Positions 22,105 to 32,514 of a stretch of 64,000 nt of DNA are shown here, piece after piece. Source of the stretch: Lucinisca nassula. Taxonomy: Eukaryota; Mollusca; Bivalvia; Lucinida; Lucinidae. The stretch is from assembly GCA_963580285.1 (NCBI GenBank), contig OY757014.1, positions 13,468,725 through 13,532,724 on the forward strand, given 5' to 3'. Positions within the stretch are counted from its first letter, which is position 1. Each line of letters starts with the position of its first letter. The notes beneath the pieces were generated by a model, which saw only the letters and a program-made list of their open reading frames with translations, was not told the origin of the DNA and did not search any database. The position numbers and the translations under genes were made by a program.

Positions 22105-22854
22105 ATGTCTGTCTCTATGAAAGAGTATCGCCTTCCTGAGCCACTCGTGGCTTTCTTGAAGTCATGCCGGCTTCATGGGGTGCTTGAAGTGACCACAGGC
22201 CTTCAGCACCAGAGTGTGACTGTCACTCTCCATTGGGACCTGAGCACTCCAGCTCCAGCCAGGCCCAAGAAGACAGTCAAGCAGCAGCCTACAGCGACAG
22301 AGAAACCACTGCAGGAAACAGCACCGCCCAAGCCTGTGATCATCGAGATACCACCATCACCAACCATCACCAGATCTCCGACGCAGCCTCCTCCCAAGAA
22401 GATGCCTCGCCGGGAGTCACCAACAATCACCAAGCCGCCTCCCAAGACGACGCCACCGCCTCCAGTCTTCACCTACAAGCGACCGCCTTTCACCGGGGAA
22501 GATCTACGCTTCAACATCTATCCAGTGCCGTACATTCACAGAGACTACACCTTCTCTCCACCACGCAAGTTCGAACATCAGAATGGGACCTACGCCGAAG
22601 TTGCGAAAGTAACCTACCGGGGACCAGCTCACCCAGACTACCACGGGAAGATCGCCTACCTGATGTTCGACCAAGCGACAACGACAAGCGGCCAGTACTA
22701 CCTTCCGCAAACCAGGACAACACCCGAGTATGAACTGGCCGAGTACTACTGGACCTACGGCAAAGATCAAGACCCGGCGCGAATAAAGGGCTTCAGGCTG
22801 GACTGGGAGGACGGCGAGGTGTACAACATTCACCCACCAGAGTGCTGGAAGTAG
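22105..22854 (+). CDS. LINE family A ORF1, proline-rich protein of unknown fold
   Basis: 249 codons. The start follows a run without upstream frame, and the ATG is the first in the ORF (two Met codons, residues 1 and 5). Residues about 1-50 form a compact region (PEPLVAFLKSCRLHGVLEVT). Residues about 51-125 are strongly proline, lysine and threonine rich and look disordered. Residues about 130-249 are rich in aromatic and charged residues (YLMFDQATT, YYWTYG, GFRLDWEDGEVYNIHPPECW) and look folded. No CCHC knuckle, RRM or coiled coil was recognised, unlike the usual nucleic-acid-binding ORF1 proteins. GC content is higher than in the surrounding DNA. By position it should be the RNP protein of the LINE, which is inference. 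Confidence 0.7.
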   Translation: MSVSMKEYRLPEPLVAFLKSCRLHGVLEVTTGLQHQSVTVTLHWDLSTPAPARPKKTVKQQPTATEKPLQETAPPKPVIIEIPPSPTITRSPTQPPPKKMPRRESPTITKPPPKTTPPPPVFTYKRPPFTGEDLRFNIYPVPYIHRDYTFSPPRKFEHQNGTYAEVAKVTYRGPAHPDYHGKIAYLMFDQATTTSGQYYLPQTRTTPEYELAEYYWTYGKDQDPARIKGFRLDWEDGEVYNIHPPECWK

Positions 22855-23411
22855 GCTGCAGCATCCTCCACTGATCGTGAACTTAGGGCCGCATGTCCGA
22901 AAACCCTGTTTTCCATGGGTATTGCATGGCTACTTCATGTGTAGCAAGACCGAAAGCCAATCGCGCGGCCCTAAGAGAGAGCAACATAACCTAGTTTGCT
23001 CTCGGGCAAGACAGAGAAATCGCGTTTTGCAGCCGAAATTGGCATTGATTTCTCTGTTGCTTTATGCCCACTTTCGACCTGGCGTTCAAAATTCAAAATT
23101 ACAGTGCTTCCAATTTACTTAGGATAATTAGGGACAGGGCACTGGTAGATCAGCACGATTGACACACCGCTGAACTCTACCGCGATTTGCAGCCCAGAAG
23201 CACTTAAACTTTACGTCCTGTTGTGGGGTAATGCTAACGCGCCTGACCGTAGCGGACGTAAAATGCTAAAACTTTACAATACAATACAATACATGAATAA
23301 TCCTTTGTAGCTGTCAGTGTGCTGGCTGTGACAAACTCGGAATCAGGATTGTTGCTTGACACCCCATAATAAATCATTAGAAATCATCAAATCACTACCC
23401 GGTATATTAAA
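22855..23411 (+). other. Inter-ORF region of LINE family A
   Basis: About 550 bases between ORF1 and ORF2 with no supported gene. The right end has ACAATACAATACAATAC repeats (about 23275-23293) and the first unit of a 45-bp direct duplication. Confidence 0.6.
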
Positions 23412-23486
23412 ATGAAGGTCTCCCTGTTTCCCATGGTCTTAACCCGGTATATTAAAATGAAGGTCTCCCTGTTTCCCATGGTCTTA
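23397..23486 (+). repeat. 45-bp tandem duplication at the start of LINE ORF2
   Basis: Two consecutive units (23397-23441, 23442-23486) each contain an in-frame ATG, giving MKVSLFPMVL twice. Being 15 codons long, the duplication keeps the frame, so ORF2 can start at 23412 or 23457. Confidence 0.9.
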
Positions 23487-25070
23487 ATTCTTGGGTTCAC
23501 TCTTTGGAAAACAACTTCCAGAATGCATCCAGATGATGGAAATCAGGAGTGCAAGATTACAATGAAGGAGAGTAGTAGTAGAATTTCCCAGTACTTGGCA
23601 TTTACAAGGAAGAATGGGAACAGAAGGTGTTCGGAGGGCTTGCGAAACTTCAAGTCCTCGCGCGGTACAAACTTGGATTTACTTCTAATCTTGGCCGGAG
23701 ACATTGAAACTAACCCCGGCCCAAGGTTTCGCTGCGGACTCTGCAAAAAGTATTGCAAAGGTTCGGAGAAATGGATAGAATGTGAGGACTGTAACAAGCG
23801 CTTTCACTCCTCATGTTCTGATTTGGATAACAGTCAATTGTTAGAAATTGAATCTAGAGCTGGAACTTGGTATTGCAAAGACTGCAAAGCTGACTGTGGT
23901 CTTTGCAGTGGTGCTGTTCTTAATGGCCACAAAGCCGTTCATTGTGATCAATGTGAAATGTGGATACACACTGACTGTTCCTTCATTTCAGATGCAGAAT
24001 ATGGCACTTTGGTAAATTCAAGCTGCCACTGGATATGTCCAAAATGTGAGGTCTGTAACTTTTCAGACTCCTTCTTTGATGAATATGTAGAACTGAGTAA
24101 GCCAAACAGGTTTGAACCTCTGTCAGAGGATAAGAGAGGCAAATCTTCGACTGCTGATGAAACTAAGTCAAATTTTGTGAAAGGTTTGAAACTTTGCAGT
24201 ATAAACATAAATGGAATTAGAGGGGAAATTCTTGAACTTTTAGCTTTCCTCGATACATCTCAACCTCATATTGTTGCTATTCAGGAAACAAAGATTGACA
24301 GTTCAATTACTACATCTGAGCTTTTCCCTGAAACCTGTCAGTACTGTGTGTACAGAAAAGATAGGAACTCTCATGGCGGTGGGGTGATGTTGCTCATTCA
24401 TAGAGACATCCCTCACATGCCTTTCATGGAACTTGAAAATGACACCGAATCGGTCTGGGTTAAGGTTTTTGCAAATAAAACTTCCCACTTCGTAGCAAGT
24501 TGGTATCGACCACCTAATGGTACAATCGAAAACTTCCAGTTGTTTAAAGACCAACTGGATATCATTAAATTGCAGCATAAGGGTAAAAAACTCCCGGCTG
24601 TACATGTTCTAGGTGACCTCAACTTCAGAGACATTGCTTGGCCCGACAGGCTCAGCAAACAAGGCACAATGCTGAGTCAGTCGGAAGGACAAATATTAAT
24701 TGACATTATGAACGATCATGGCCTTGAACAAATTGTTAACTTCGCCACTCGTGATAAGAACACATTGGATCTGATCCTTACGACTTTGCCAGGACAATTC
24801 GAAGACATTCATTCCCCAGATAAACTAAGTGACCACGATGTTGTCTCCGGATATTTAAAAATTCACATCCCACCAATAAAGAAACCTCGGAGGAAGGTGT
24901 ACTCATATCAGAAAGGTGACTATGAAACTATGAGGAAGGATGCACTCAGATTTGCAAAGGAGAATTACTTTAATGGTCATTCAGATGCTCGGTCTTTACA
25001 GGAGAATTTTGATTTGATAACTTCTTTTCATTCATACTTCGGCCGAAAATCATATCCCCTCAAAAACTAG
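23412..25070 (+). CDS. LINE family A ORF2, first part: 2A-like motif, two PHD fingers, APE endonuclease
   Basis: 552 codons. Around residues 95-104 is GDIETNPGP, which fits the 2A ribosome-skipping signature DxExNPG/P (skip expected between residues 103 and 104). It is preceded by the hydrophobic LDLLLILA typical of 2A sequences. Two PHD-type zinc fingers follow: about residues 108-158 (CGLCKKYC, CEDCNKRFHSSC, WYCKDC) and 162-214 (CGLCSG, CDQCEMWIHTDC, WICPKC). From about residue 260 comes an APE-type endonuclease with SININGIRG, QETKID, SWYRPPNG, GDLNF and SDHDVV. The frame is lost near 25035-25050 by a one-base-type shift and stops at 25068. LINE-encoded 2A sequences are known from marine invertebrates and the motif is seen directly here. 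Activity is not shown. Confidence 0.85.
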   Translation: MKVSLFPMVLTRYIKMKVSLFPMVLILGFTLWKTTSRMHPDDGNQECKITMKESSSRISQYLAFTRKNGNRRCSEGLRNFKSSRGTNLDLLLILAGDIETNPGPRFRCGLCKKYCKGSEKWIECEDCNKRFHSSCSDLDNSQLLEIESRAGTWYCKDCKADCGLCSGAVLNGHKAVHCDQCEMWIHTDCSFISDAEYGTLVNSSCHWICPKCEVCNFSDSFFDEYVELSKPNRFEPLSEDKRGKSSTADETKSNFVKGLKLCSININGIRGEILELLAFLDTSQPHIVAIQETKIDSSITTSELFPETCQYCVYRKDRNSHGGGVMLLIHRDIPHMPFMELENDTESVWVKVFANKTSHFVASWYRPPNGTIENFQLFKDQLDIIKLQHKGKKLPAVHVLGDLNFRDIAWPDRLSKQGTMLSQSEGQILIDIMNDHGLEQIVNFATRDKNTLDLILTTLPGQFEDIHSPDKLSDHDVVSGYLKIHIPPIKKPRRKVYSYQKGDYETMRKDALRFAKENYFNGHSDARSLQENFDLITSFHSYFGRKSYPLKN

Positions 25071-27006
25071 TAGGTCTGTATCTTCTGTTCCCTGGATCAC
25101 TCAAGAGATAAGAAGGAAAATTCGCAGAAGGAATAAGATTCATGCAAAGGCAAAAAAGACGGGAAGTGGTAAACTCCGGACAAAATCTGAAAACTTGAGA
25201 AGTGAAATCAAGACTGATATAAAAAATCAGCATGATTTGTATGTGAATAACTTGGTAGGTGATGTAAAGGCAAATCCCAGAGACTTCTACAGATATATTA
25301 ATAGCCAGAAGAAAGACAGGCAAGGTATCCCGCCCCTTAATAAAAGAGGAGGGGACGGGGTTGCTGAATCAGACTCTGAAAGGGCAGAGGAACTAGTTGG
25401 TCAATTCAATGATGCATTTAATAAAACTGAGTTCACGGAGGTTCCATTGACTAGAAGATCGGCCCCATTCATGAATAATATTGTTGTGACAGCTGCAGGA
25501 GTGATCAAATTACTTCAAGGCTTAAACCCCAGTAAGGCCTTAGGACCTGATGAGCTTCATCCTAGAGTCCTGAAGGAACTAGCAAATGAGTTGGGTCCAG
25601 TTTTTGCACACTTGTTTCAACAGTCTCTTGATACGGGTGAAATCCCCAAAGAATGGCTCTTAGCAAACATTTGTCCACTCTTCAAAAAAGGAGATAGGGC
25701 TCTTGCCCGTAATTATCGCCCTGTGTCTCTGACTTGTGTTCTGTGTAAATTGCTGGAACATATAGTCTGCTCAAACATCATGGCCCACTTGGACGAACAT
25801 AAACTTTTGTCAGACAGACAACATGCATTTAGGAAATGGCACAGTTGTGAAACTCAGCTAAGCACAGTTATTAATGACTGGGCAAAAATCTTGGACAAAG
25901 GGGGACAGGTGGACACATTTATTCTGGACTTCGAGAAGGCTTTTGACACCCCTCCTCATGAACTACTTAAATCTAAGTTATTTGGTTATGGAATTGGGGG
26001 AAAGACCCTCAAATGGATAGATTCCTTTCTTTGCTACAGAAAACAGCGGGTTGTTGTTAATGGTGAATCTTCGGAATGGGCTCCAGTTTTGTCTGGAGTC
26101 CCGCAAGGGACCGTTCTTGGTCCACTTTTGTTCTCCCTGTACATCAATGATATTTCCACTGACATAGACTCAGAAATAAGACTGTTCTCAGATGACTGTG
26201 TTTGTTACCGGGAAATTAGAGATACAGATGACTCACTGAAACTTCAGGCTGACATAGATAGACTAGGATGTTGGGCACGTAAATGGGGCATGAGATTTCA
26301 GCCAGTTAAATGCAATATTATGCAGATAACTAGGAAGAGATCTAATAAAGTTGAGGCTTCTTACACCTTAGAGGGAACGGTCCTCGAGAATGTGGACTCC
26401 ATTAAATACCTTGGAGTGACAATCTCACACAACTTGAGATGGAATACTCATATTAGCAATATGTGTACTAAGGCAAATAGAACGCTTGGTTTCCTGAGAC
26501 GAAATCTTCATCAGTGCCCTCAGGATGTAAAAGAGGCAGCATATAAAGGTCTTGTTCGCCCAATCTTGGAATATGGTAGTTGTATCTGGGACCCCAGTGG
26601 AGTGGTCCTTAACGATGAAATTGAGAAAGTTCAGAATAGAGCTGCTAGATTTGTAACAGGCAATTACTGCTTTGAAACTGGGAGCATGACTGGAATACTT
26701 GGAAAATTAAAATGGGAGTCTCTCAAGAAAAGGAGAAAAGACAGTAGGCTAATCCTTTTATACAAAGGTCTAAAGGGTGCTGCCAGCATTCCAACAGATG
26801 ACCTTGTTCCCCCAGCTAGACACTGTAGAAATCACCATTCGTTGGCGTTTCAGACCCTTAGCACAAGAACTGACATTTATAAAGAGTCGTTCTTCCCCAG
26901 AACCATTAGAGATTGGAATGCCCTTCCCGATTCGATTATTTCGACAGCTGAAGGTGCTGATGATTGTGTAGCTAAATTTACCTCTTTGGTTAGAGCTAGG
27001 GACTAA
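25051..27006 (+). CDS. LINE family A ORF2, second part: reverse transcriptase (after frameshift)
   Basis: The frame continues ORF2 after a single shift. It is open from before 25051 to the stop at 27004-27006, with its first ATG at 25195. Blocks in order: WITQEIRRKIRRRNKIHAKA linker, RNYRPVSLTCVLCK, QHAFRKWHSCETQ, FILDFEKAFD, LSGVPQGTVLGPLLF, and the active site RLFSDDCVCY (Ser in place of the usual Ala of FADD). The thumb and C-terminal segments include YLGVTI and RPILEYGSCIWDP. It would copy the LINE RNA at the target site. The shift between the two parts disables this copy unless it is a sequencing error. Neither part alone should be read as a host gene. Confidence 0.88.
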   Translation, partial: HIPSKTSRSVSSVPWITQEIRRKIRRRNKIHAKAKKTGSGKLRTKSENLRSEIKTDIKNQHDLYVNNLVGDVKANPRDFYRYINSQKKDRQGIPPLNKRGGDGVAESDSERAEELVGQFNDAFNKTEFTEVPLTRRSAPFMNNIVVTAAGVIKLLQGLNPSKALGPDELHPRVLKELANELGPVFAHLFQQSLDTGEIPKEWLLANICPLFKKGDRALARNYRPVSLTCVLCKLLEHIVCSNIMAHLDEHKLLSDRQHAFRKWHSCETQLSTVINDWAKILDKGGQVDTFILDFEKAFDTPPHELLKSKLFGYGIGGKTLKWIDSFLCYRKQRVVVNGESSEWAPVLSGVPQGTVLGPLLFSLYINDISTDIDSEIRLFSDDCVCYREIRDTDDSLKLQADIDRLGCWARKWGMRFQPVKCNIMQITRKRSNKVEASYTLEGTVLENVDSIKYLGVTISHNLRWNTHISNMCTKANRTLGFLRRNLHQCPQDVKEAAYKGLVRPILEYGSCIWDPSGVVLNDEIEKVQNRAARFVTGNYCFETGSMTGILGKLKWESLKKRRKDSRLILLYKGLKGAASIPTDDLVPPARHCRNHHSLAFQTLSTRTDIYKESFFPRTIRDWNALPDSIISTAEGADDCVAKFTSLVRARD

Positions 27007-28014
27007 CTTCCCACATCACAGGTCCTAGTGTATAAATGTCATTTGACGTGTCACCAGTAACAATTCTGATTCTGATTCTGATCAGTTATCAGGTTGCTTT
27101 CTTGTCACCAATAGTGAATGTGACATATATATCTGTTCAGTTAGCATAATAAAACAGGCAGTACAAATTTAGCATTGAAGACAAAGAGTAAGAGAAGGAT
27201 CTTTCATTTCAAGTTGAGAGATGTGCCCTTTTAGTAAGGTTGTGCATGTGAATATGCCCTTTTTACTGGTTTGTAAAGTGCCCTCTTTACTTTTCTTGCA
27301 TATTTTTCCTGACCAGCACCATGCCCTTTTTGGGAGCTGGGGGAAACTACTACACTCAGAGACACTAGGAGCTTTTTCCGTGACGTACTTCCGGTTCTAA
27401 AAATAGAACGGGAAAAGCCCTGGCTGTCATCTTTCGTATTGCTTCAAAGGCAGTGGGACAGATAAAGTGTTAATTACAGCGTAAAACAGTGGAATTCTTT
27501 TAAACTTTTGGCGAATTCTAATGTAAGATAATGGGAGAAACACCGATATGCTGCCAGATATGAAATTTCGCATTATGAAAATGATATATTATACATACGA
27601 CCCAACAGGGTCCTCTCTCTCTCTCTCAGCGCACCAACAATTAGCGAGCGCAGGCAAATGTAAATTACAGTTTGTCGTTAAATGACGCCACGTCAACCGA
27701 CATGTAGCGTGTCAACAACGTCGTGTCTACATCAAACCAACTTCAAAGCAATGCATTGAATTTGACATTGCAACATTGATGAAACGTCAGAACGTTGCAT
27801 TGGCGATAATACGGCGTTGCTTAATAAAGTGTCATTTGCCCAGTGCTCGGACCCATGAAGACTCAGTGGAATTGGAACATTAAATTCAAAACAAACGTAG
27901 AACACCCTTTAGTGCATAAAAATGAAACACTCCTTTGCAAGTGAAAGACTTTACTGTAAAATCTGGTAGATTTGTAGATTGGTTCAACCTGCCCAGCCCT
28001 TAGGTCTGCATTAA

Positions 28015-28240
28015 CCCATTTGGTACCGGAAACGCCAAAAGAGGTACATGTAAGTGACACACAGTGCAGGCCCAGATCAGACGCGACAGAATGCGGCGTC
28101 TGATCTGGACCTACACTGTTTGAAAAAAGTTTGGCCATTTTCCAAGTAAATTTAGAAGAAAACACAACCTGAGACCCCTAAATTTTGGAAATGACTCCTG
28201 CTAAATATAAGGAGGAAGATTCCATTTGGTACAAAAAGGG
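28015..28240 (-). mobile_element. TTAA-hairpin MITE family B
   Basis: The left flank is TTAA at 28011 and the right flank TTAT at 28241 (decayed). The termini CCCATTTGGTACCGGAAAC and CCATTTGGTACAAAAAGGG are imperfect inverted repeats. The central hairpin is built from GTGCAGGCCCAGATCAGACG and its inverse. Confidence 0.8.
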
Positions 28241-28509
28241 TTATGGGCTTCTAGGATACAGGGATCAGTCAAACCGTTCTCTCATCTCAACGGGCATGTG
28301 ACATTGAAGCGAGTTAGAGTGGTTGTCGACGGCATGACGTCGAGCTAACGTTGACTCGACGCCGTCTGTAATTATTGGTTGTTTTTTTTCCGACTGTCAG
28401 TATGTTTATTTGTCTGCCTAACAGTCAGTCCATTCGTCTGTTAGTCAGTCAGTCAGTCGGTCTGTGTGTCGTCTGTCTGTCTACTGTCAGTTTGTCAGTC
28501 AAACCTCTC

Positions 28510-28693
28510 TCTCTCTCTGCCTCTCTCTCTCTCCCCCATGCCAACGGTCATGTGACAATGAAGTGAGTTGGAGTGGGTGTCGATGGCATTGGCGTCGAAC
28601 GAACATTGACTCAACGCCCCTCCGTCAGTCCACTCATAAGTTTATTTCGACTGTCAGTATGGACATTTAAATTGGACATGTAGACAGATTTTT

Positions 28694-28784
<91 letters not shown>

Positions 28785-28884
28785 TTGACTCAACACCCCT
28801 CCGTCAGTCCACTCATAAGTTTATTTCGACTGTCAGTATGGACATTTAAATTGCACATGTAGACAGATCGTTGGACAGATTTCT

Positions 28885-28968
<84 letters not shown>
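28510..28968. repeat. 110-bp direct duplication with (AAAG)n and (GATA)n tracts
   Basis: CCTCCGTCAGTCCACTCATA and the following sequence up to the AAAG tract occur twice (about 28618-28700 and 28798-28890). Each copy is followed by AAAG and then GATA repeats (28696-28783 and 28886-28968). A related unit without microsatellite is at about 28285-28370. Confidence 0.85.
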
Positions 28969-28969
<1 letters not shown>

Positions 28970-29267
28970 CTTGGATAGCGAATAAAACGAAAGTTACGTA
29001 AAAAATTTTTTTGGAGTAAGCTTTCGTGAATAACGGTATCTCAAGCCATTGACATGGGCTGTTCACGAAAAGATTTTCGTCAATTAAAAACGGATTTAGG
29101 ATAAATGAATTTCGGTAATAAAAGGGAAATATCATTCTTTCCTTCTCGAGGCATTATTTCAATGAAAACAGGTATATTTTCTCTCAAAATGTCTGAATAT
29201 TGTTACCATTTTAAGTTTAGCCAATACATTTGAATAGCGATGGCCGTTTCAATTGACGGCCAGTACT

Positions 29268-29281
29268 TTGCGCATGCGCAA
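29268..29281. promoter_or_regulatory. Perfect palindromic NRF-1-like site in intron 1
   Basis: TTGCGCATGCGCAA is a full match to the NRF-1 core, next to a CRE-like TGACATCA at 29285. It could mark an internal promoter, but no transcript evidence exists in the sequence. Confidence 0.35.
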
Positions 29282-29442
29282 GAATGACATCATAAACAGA
29301 ATTCCTAAAACCTCCTATTGCCCACCAGCTCTCTCAGTGCTTTGATTGTTTCTATGGCAGCATGATTTGTATTTGTATAAATCTATTTTAACCATTGGGC
29401 GCATGCATGCAATTTGTGTTGTTCCTGTTTTCTGGGAATTTT

Positions 29443-30630
29443 TTTTTTAGTTGTAGCAAACTTAGCTGCGAAACACAACTAATACAGTTTTTACAGGACC
29501 TTTCAGATACCCTTAATGATAGTGGTCAAACAGATGTGATTGTGATGGATTCAAGCAAGGCCTTTGACCATCAGAAGCTCTTGCTGAAGCTCCTCCGCAC
29601 ATGCCTCAACAATCAAGTCACTAAATGGATAGCTTTCTTCCTATCAAATAAAACCCAGTGTGTGGTCTCAGAAGAGTCCCAATCATGTCCCGTTCAGTCT
29701 GATGTTCCACAAGGCTCTGTTCTTGGCCCCTGTCTGTTTATCTATATAAACGACATGCCAGACACCATACATAGCAACATCAGGCTGTTTGCAGATGACA
29801 CCATCATGTATCTGACGATCTCTGGCCAAACTAACTGCCAACTCCTCCAAACCGATCACACAAACCTAGAAAAATGGGAAAGTGAATGATTAATGATGTT
29901 TAATCCTGACAAGTGTGAGGTGATCAGGATCACTAAAAAGAAAAAGCCTACCATATTTGAATACGAACTCCATGGCAAATTATTCAATTCGGCAACTTCG
30001 GCAAAGTATTTGGCTATCACAATTTCTCAGGACTTGTCATGGAAAAAATCACAACAACAACAAACAACAACACATTGAAATTTATAAAAAAGATGCATCC
30101 AAAATACAAACCAGAAACTTGATGAAATGGCTTATAAAACATACATCCGCCCTCTGCTTGAATATGCTGCACCTATTTGGGACCCCTGGCAGAAAAAATA
30201 TATCCATCAAATAGAGATGATTCAACATCATGCAGTAAGATACATATGTAATGTCTACAGTTTTCTCAGCAGTGTTAGGCCCATGCTTTCAAACTCAATC
30301 TCCCAACTCTTGAAAAACGAGACAGACTTCATCTTTGGTCATGTTTTATAAAATACAAAACAGCCTAGCAAAAATCCAACCCCGGCCATATATACAGCCA
30401 TCTTTGAGAAACAGAGTCACAATCCCATTCTCTAGGATTAACCCTTATAAGTTCTCATTTGTCCCCCATAATGCCAGATTCTGGAACAATTTCCCTCCAG
30501 ATATATGCAACAGCCCAGACCTCGGTTCATTCGCAGCACCTAATAAAATCATCTTCATCTTTCATCCTTATCATGCTCATCATTTCATTACCCCAAATTA
30601 CATACTGTTATGCTGATTTCACAGTCCAAA
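29443..30630 (+). pseudogene. Truncated LINE reverse-transcriptase relic (third family)
   Basis: The remnant starts at LSCETQLIQFLQDL and keeps DVIVMDSSKAFD, SDVPQGSVLGPCLF and RLFADDTIMY in one frame to a stop at 29887. It then continues, broken by further stops and frame changes (MMFNPDKCEVIRI, RPLLEYAAPIWDPW, FWNNFPPDICN) to about 30570. The 5' half of the element is absent and an upstream poly-T lies at 29439-29450. It is not functional. Its motifs differ from families A and B, so it is a separate lineage of the same broad group. Confidence 0.8.
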
Positions 30631-30807
30631 TACATTCTAAATTCCACATACATTTTGGATATTGAATTGTTTCTCAAAAATTTTTGTTTCTGGCCATTTT
30701 TGCATGCACCGCATTCCATAAGATACTCTACAGGAGATGTTTGGAGTATCTGGCGGATTCAGGTTTAAGGAGTACCCTGGATGAGTTCTTTAACTTTTTC
30801 ATCTTAA

Positions 30808-30922
30808 CCCTTCTCTTGCTGTTCACGACAACCCCTATCTTTGGAAACCGTGTAGATCCAGATCAGATGGCTTCTGAAGAAGCCATCTGATCAGGATCTA
30901 CACTGTTTTATCTCTGCTTTAG
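30808..30922 (+). mobile_element. Shortened TTAA-hairpin MITE family A copy
   Basis: TTAA flanks lie at 30804 and 30923. It keeps the left terminus CCCTTCTCTTGCTG and the full central hairpin (GATGGCTTCTGAAGAAGCCATC) but lacks about 90 bases of the right half compared with the 205-bp copies. Confidence 0.75.
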
Positions 30923-31139
30923 TTAAGTTTTTGCTACTTTGCACATTTTGCGAATCCAGGATAATCCTGCGACAACAAAAGATTATTAGACATCAATTCA
31001 AGCAGGTCAAACACTTGGTCAGGTTTCTGGTCAGCTCATACCTTAGTCAACTTGTGCCTGTTTTTGGTCAACTTGACCCTAGTCAACTCATACCTTAGTA
31101 AAAAAAGTCTATTATGGGATAAGTTGAACTTTAGTACTA

Positions 31140-31527
31140 GGACTGGCTAATCGGAGCTGAAGAGATAATCGATTATCGGTCATGTCATATGAGCGATAAT
31201 CGATTAGTAATCGCTAAGGTTTTTGTCATTATTTTACTTGTCTGGCTTTCTGTCTGAGCATGACTCTTACCATATGTTGCACTTAACCATATGTATATTT
31301 GAACAGACAGGCCTGAGCAAACAGTGAAGACCCAGATGAGACGCCGCACAATGCGGCATCTCATCAGGGTCTGCACTGTTTGCCACTCATCCAGCTATTT
31401 TTTGCATAATTTTGGGTAGTAAATTGTACCTATCAAGTAATCGATTAAAAGCAAATCAGAAATGATAATCATTTTTGTGGAGATTATCGATGGATTAATC
31501 GGTTATACGATTAATTGTGTCAGCCTT
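31140..31527. repeat. ATCGATTA-rich repeat interrupted by a hairpin MITE
   Basis: Clusters of GATTATCG, TAATCGATTA and their relatives lie at both ends (31166-31220 and 31432-31515). Between them is a MITE-like segment with the core GTGAAGACCCAGATGAGACG and its inverse (31295-31390). Confidence 0.55.
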
Positions 31528-31714
31528 ATTTAGTACACATATATATACATGTACAGGTAAACGTACAATCTATGAAGACTCCTGACCCTTTTCCGGTAGA
31601 CGAAGACAATGTATAGAGTGTGCATTACCATAACACACCCATGTGCTAAAATGGCACCTTACATTTGTCTGGATCCCATATCCCTGCATCCAGATGATTT
31701 TTTTTCTGAATTGT

Positions 31715-31935
31715 ATCCAAACATAGTTTATGAGTGCTCATTAGAACCGACTCATTGAGACAGCTCTAACAAGTGCCAACAATCTCTATGTGTGTTACCC
31801 TGTTCTCAACAAGTTCTACAGGCAGGGCTTTCTATGGACGTCTAGGATGATAATTTCTGTCAACCCTAGTTTTGACTATACAGTTTACATGGGTGTTCAT
31901 TATACGGACTTGTTAACCTGATGGGTACTCTGTAC
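31715..31935. repeat. Hairpin family D copy
   Basis: AACATAGTTTATGAGTGCTC and its inverse (AAGTGCCAACAATCTCTATG) flank ACTCATTGAGACAG. The segment ends with the family-specific GGTGTTCATTATACGGACTTG. Confidence 0.65.
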
Positions 31936-31984
31936 TATTGGCGGCTATGAACCCTTCTGGGGCGGTGATTGGTGCATAACACCA

Positions 31985-32395
31985 TGTGCAACGTAAGACA
32001 AACATTCCGTAAGATCAAGGTCTGTACCTCCAATGTGAAGGTCATACTTAGAGGTCGAAGGTCAAAAAAGGAGCCTTTTTCGTTTACAGTCAATAACATT
32101 CTTATTCTTTGATGGAGTATGAAATTTCTTTGCAGAAGTGTTAACCATCATGAGACAATGTGTCACGCCAAAGATCAAGGGTCTTTTTTTTCCGTGTCAT
32201 GTCAGTAACTTTCTTATTCCTTGATGGATTTTGAAATTACTTGGCAGAAATGTTAACCATCATGAGATGGTGTATCACTTTCAAGACACAGGTCAGTACC
32301 TCCATGGTCAAGGTCATACTTAGAGGTAAAACATGAAATAAAAAGGCTTTTTTTCGTGTCCGGTTAATAACTTTATTATTTCTGGATGGACTTCT
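31985..32395 (+). repeat. Tandem ~160-bp repeats of the GGTCAAGGTCATACTTAGAGG type
   Basis: About 2.5 units contain TTAACCATCATGAGA and CCTCCAAGGTCAAGGTCATA-like blocks. The same unit forms the array at 45055-45700 in the element at 44643-45790, so this is a detached piece of that family just upstream of exon 2. Confidence 0.75.
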
Positions 32396-32514
32396 TGCAG
32401 AGGCTTATCTTACAAGCTCTTGCAACATATGTCTGAAGCAGGAAATAAGGAAAATTATGCTTTAATTATCCTTGCTAGTCATTTAATCTAGAGTCATGTG
32501 TCTTTTTTTTGTAG

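Larger units (their letters stand above)
21979..27086 (+). mobile_element. Nearly full-length CR1/L2-like LINE (family A), two ORFs
   Basis: The insertion is defined by comparison with block copy 1, where CATCTTGTTTG runs directly into TATCAGTTGC (10133/10134). The element has a short 5' UTR, a first ORF (22105-22854) and a second ORF with PHD fingers, endonuclease and reverse transcriptase (23412-27006, one frameshift). The short 3' end finishes in GATTCTGATTCTGATTCTGA-type repeats instead of poly-A. No clear target duplication was seen. Dead fragments of the same family lie at 2318-3042 and 5564-5930. Confidence 0.88.
27363..29390. other. Intron 1 sequence without a gene
   Basis: No exon is supported. 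The left part (27370-27840) is comparatively CpG-rich and unclassified. It also holds a family B MITE (28015-28240) and a repeat with embedded microsatellites (28510-28968). Confidence 0.5.
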
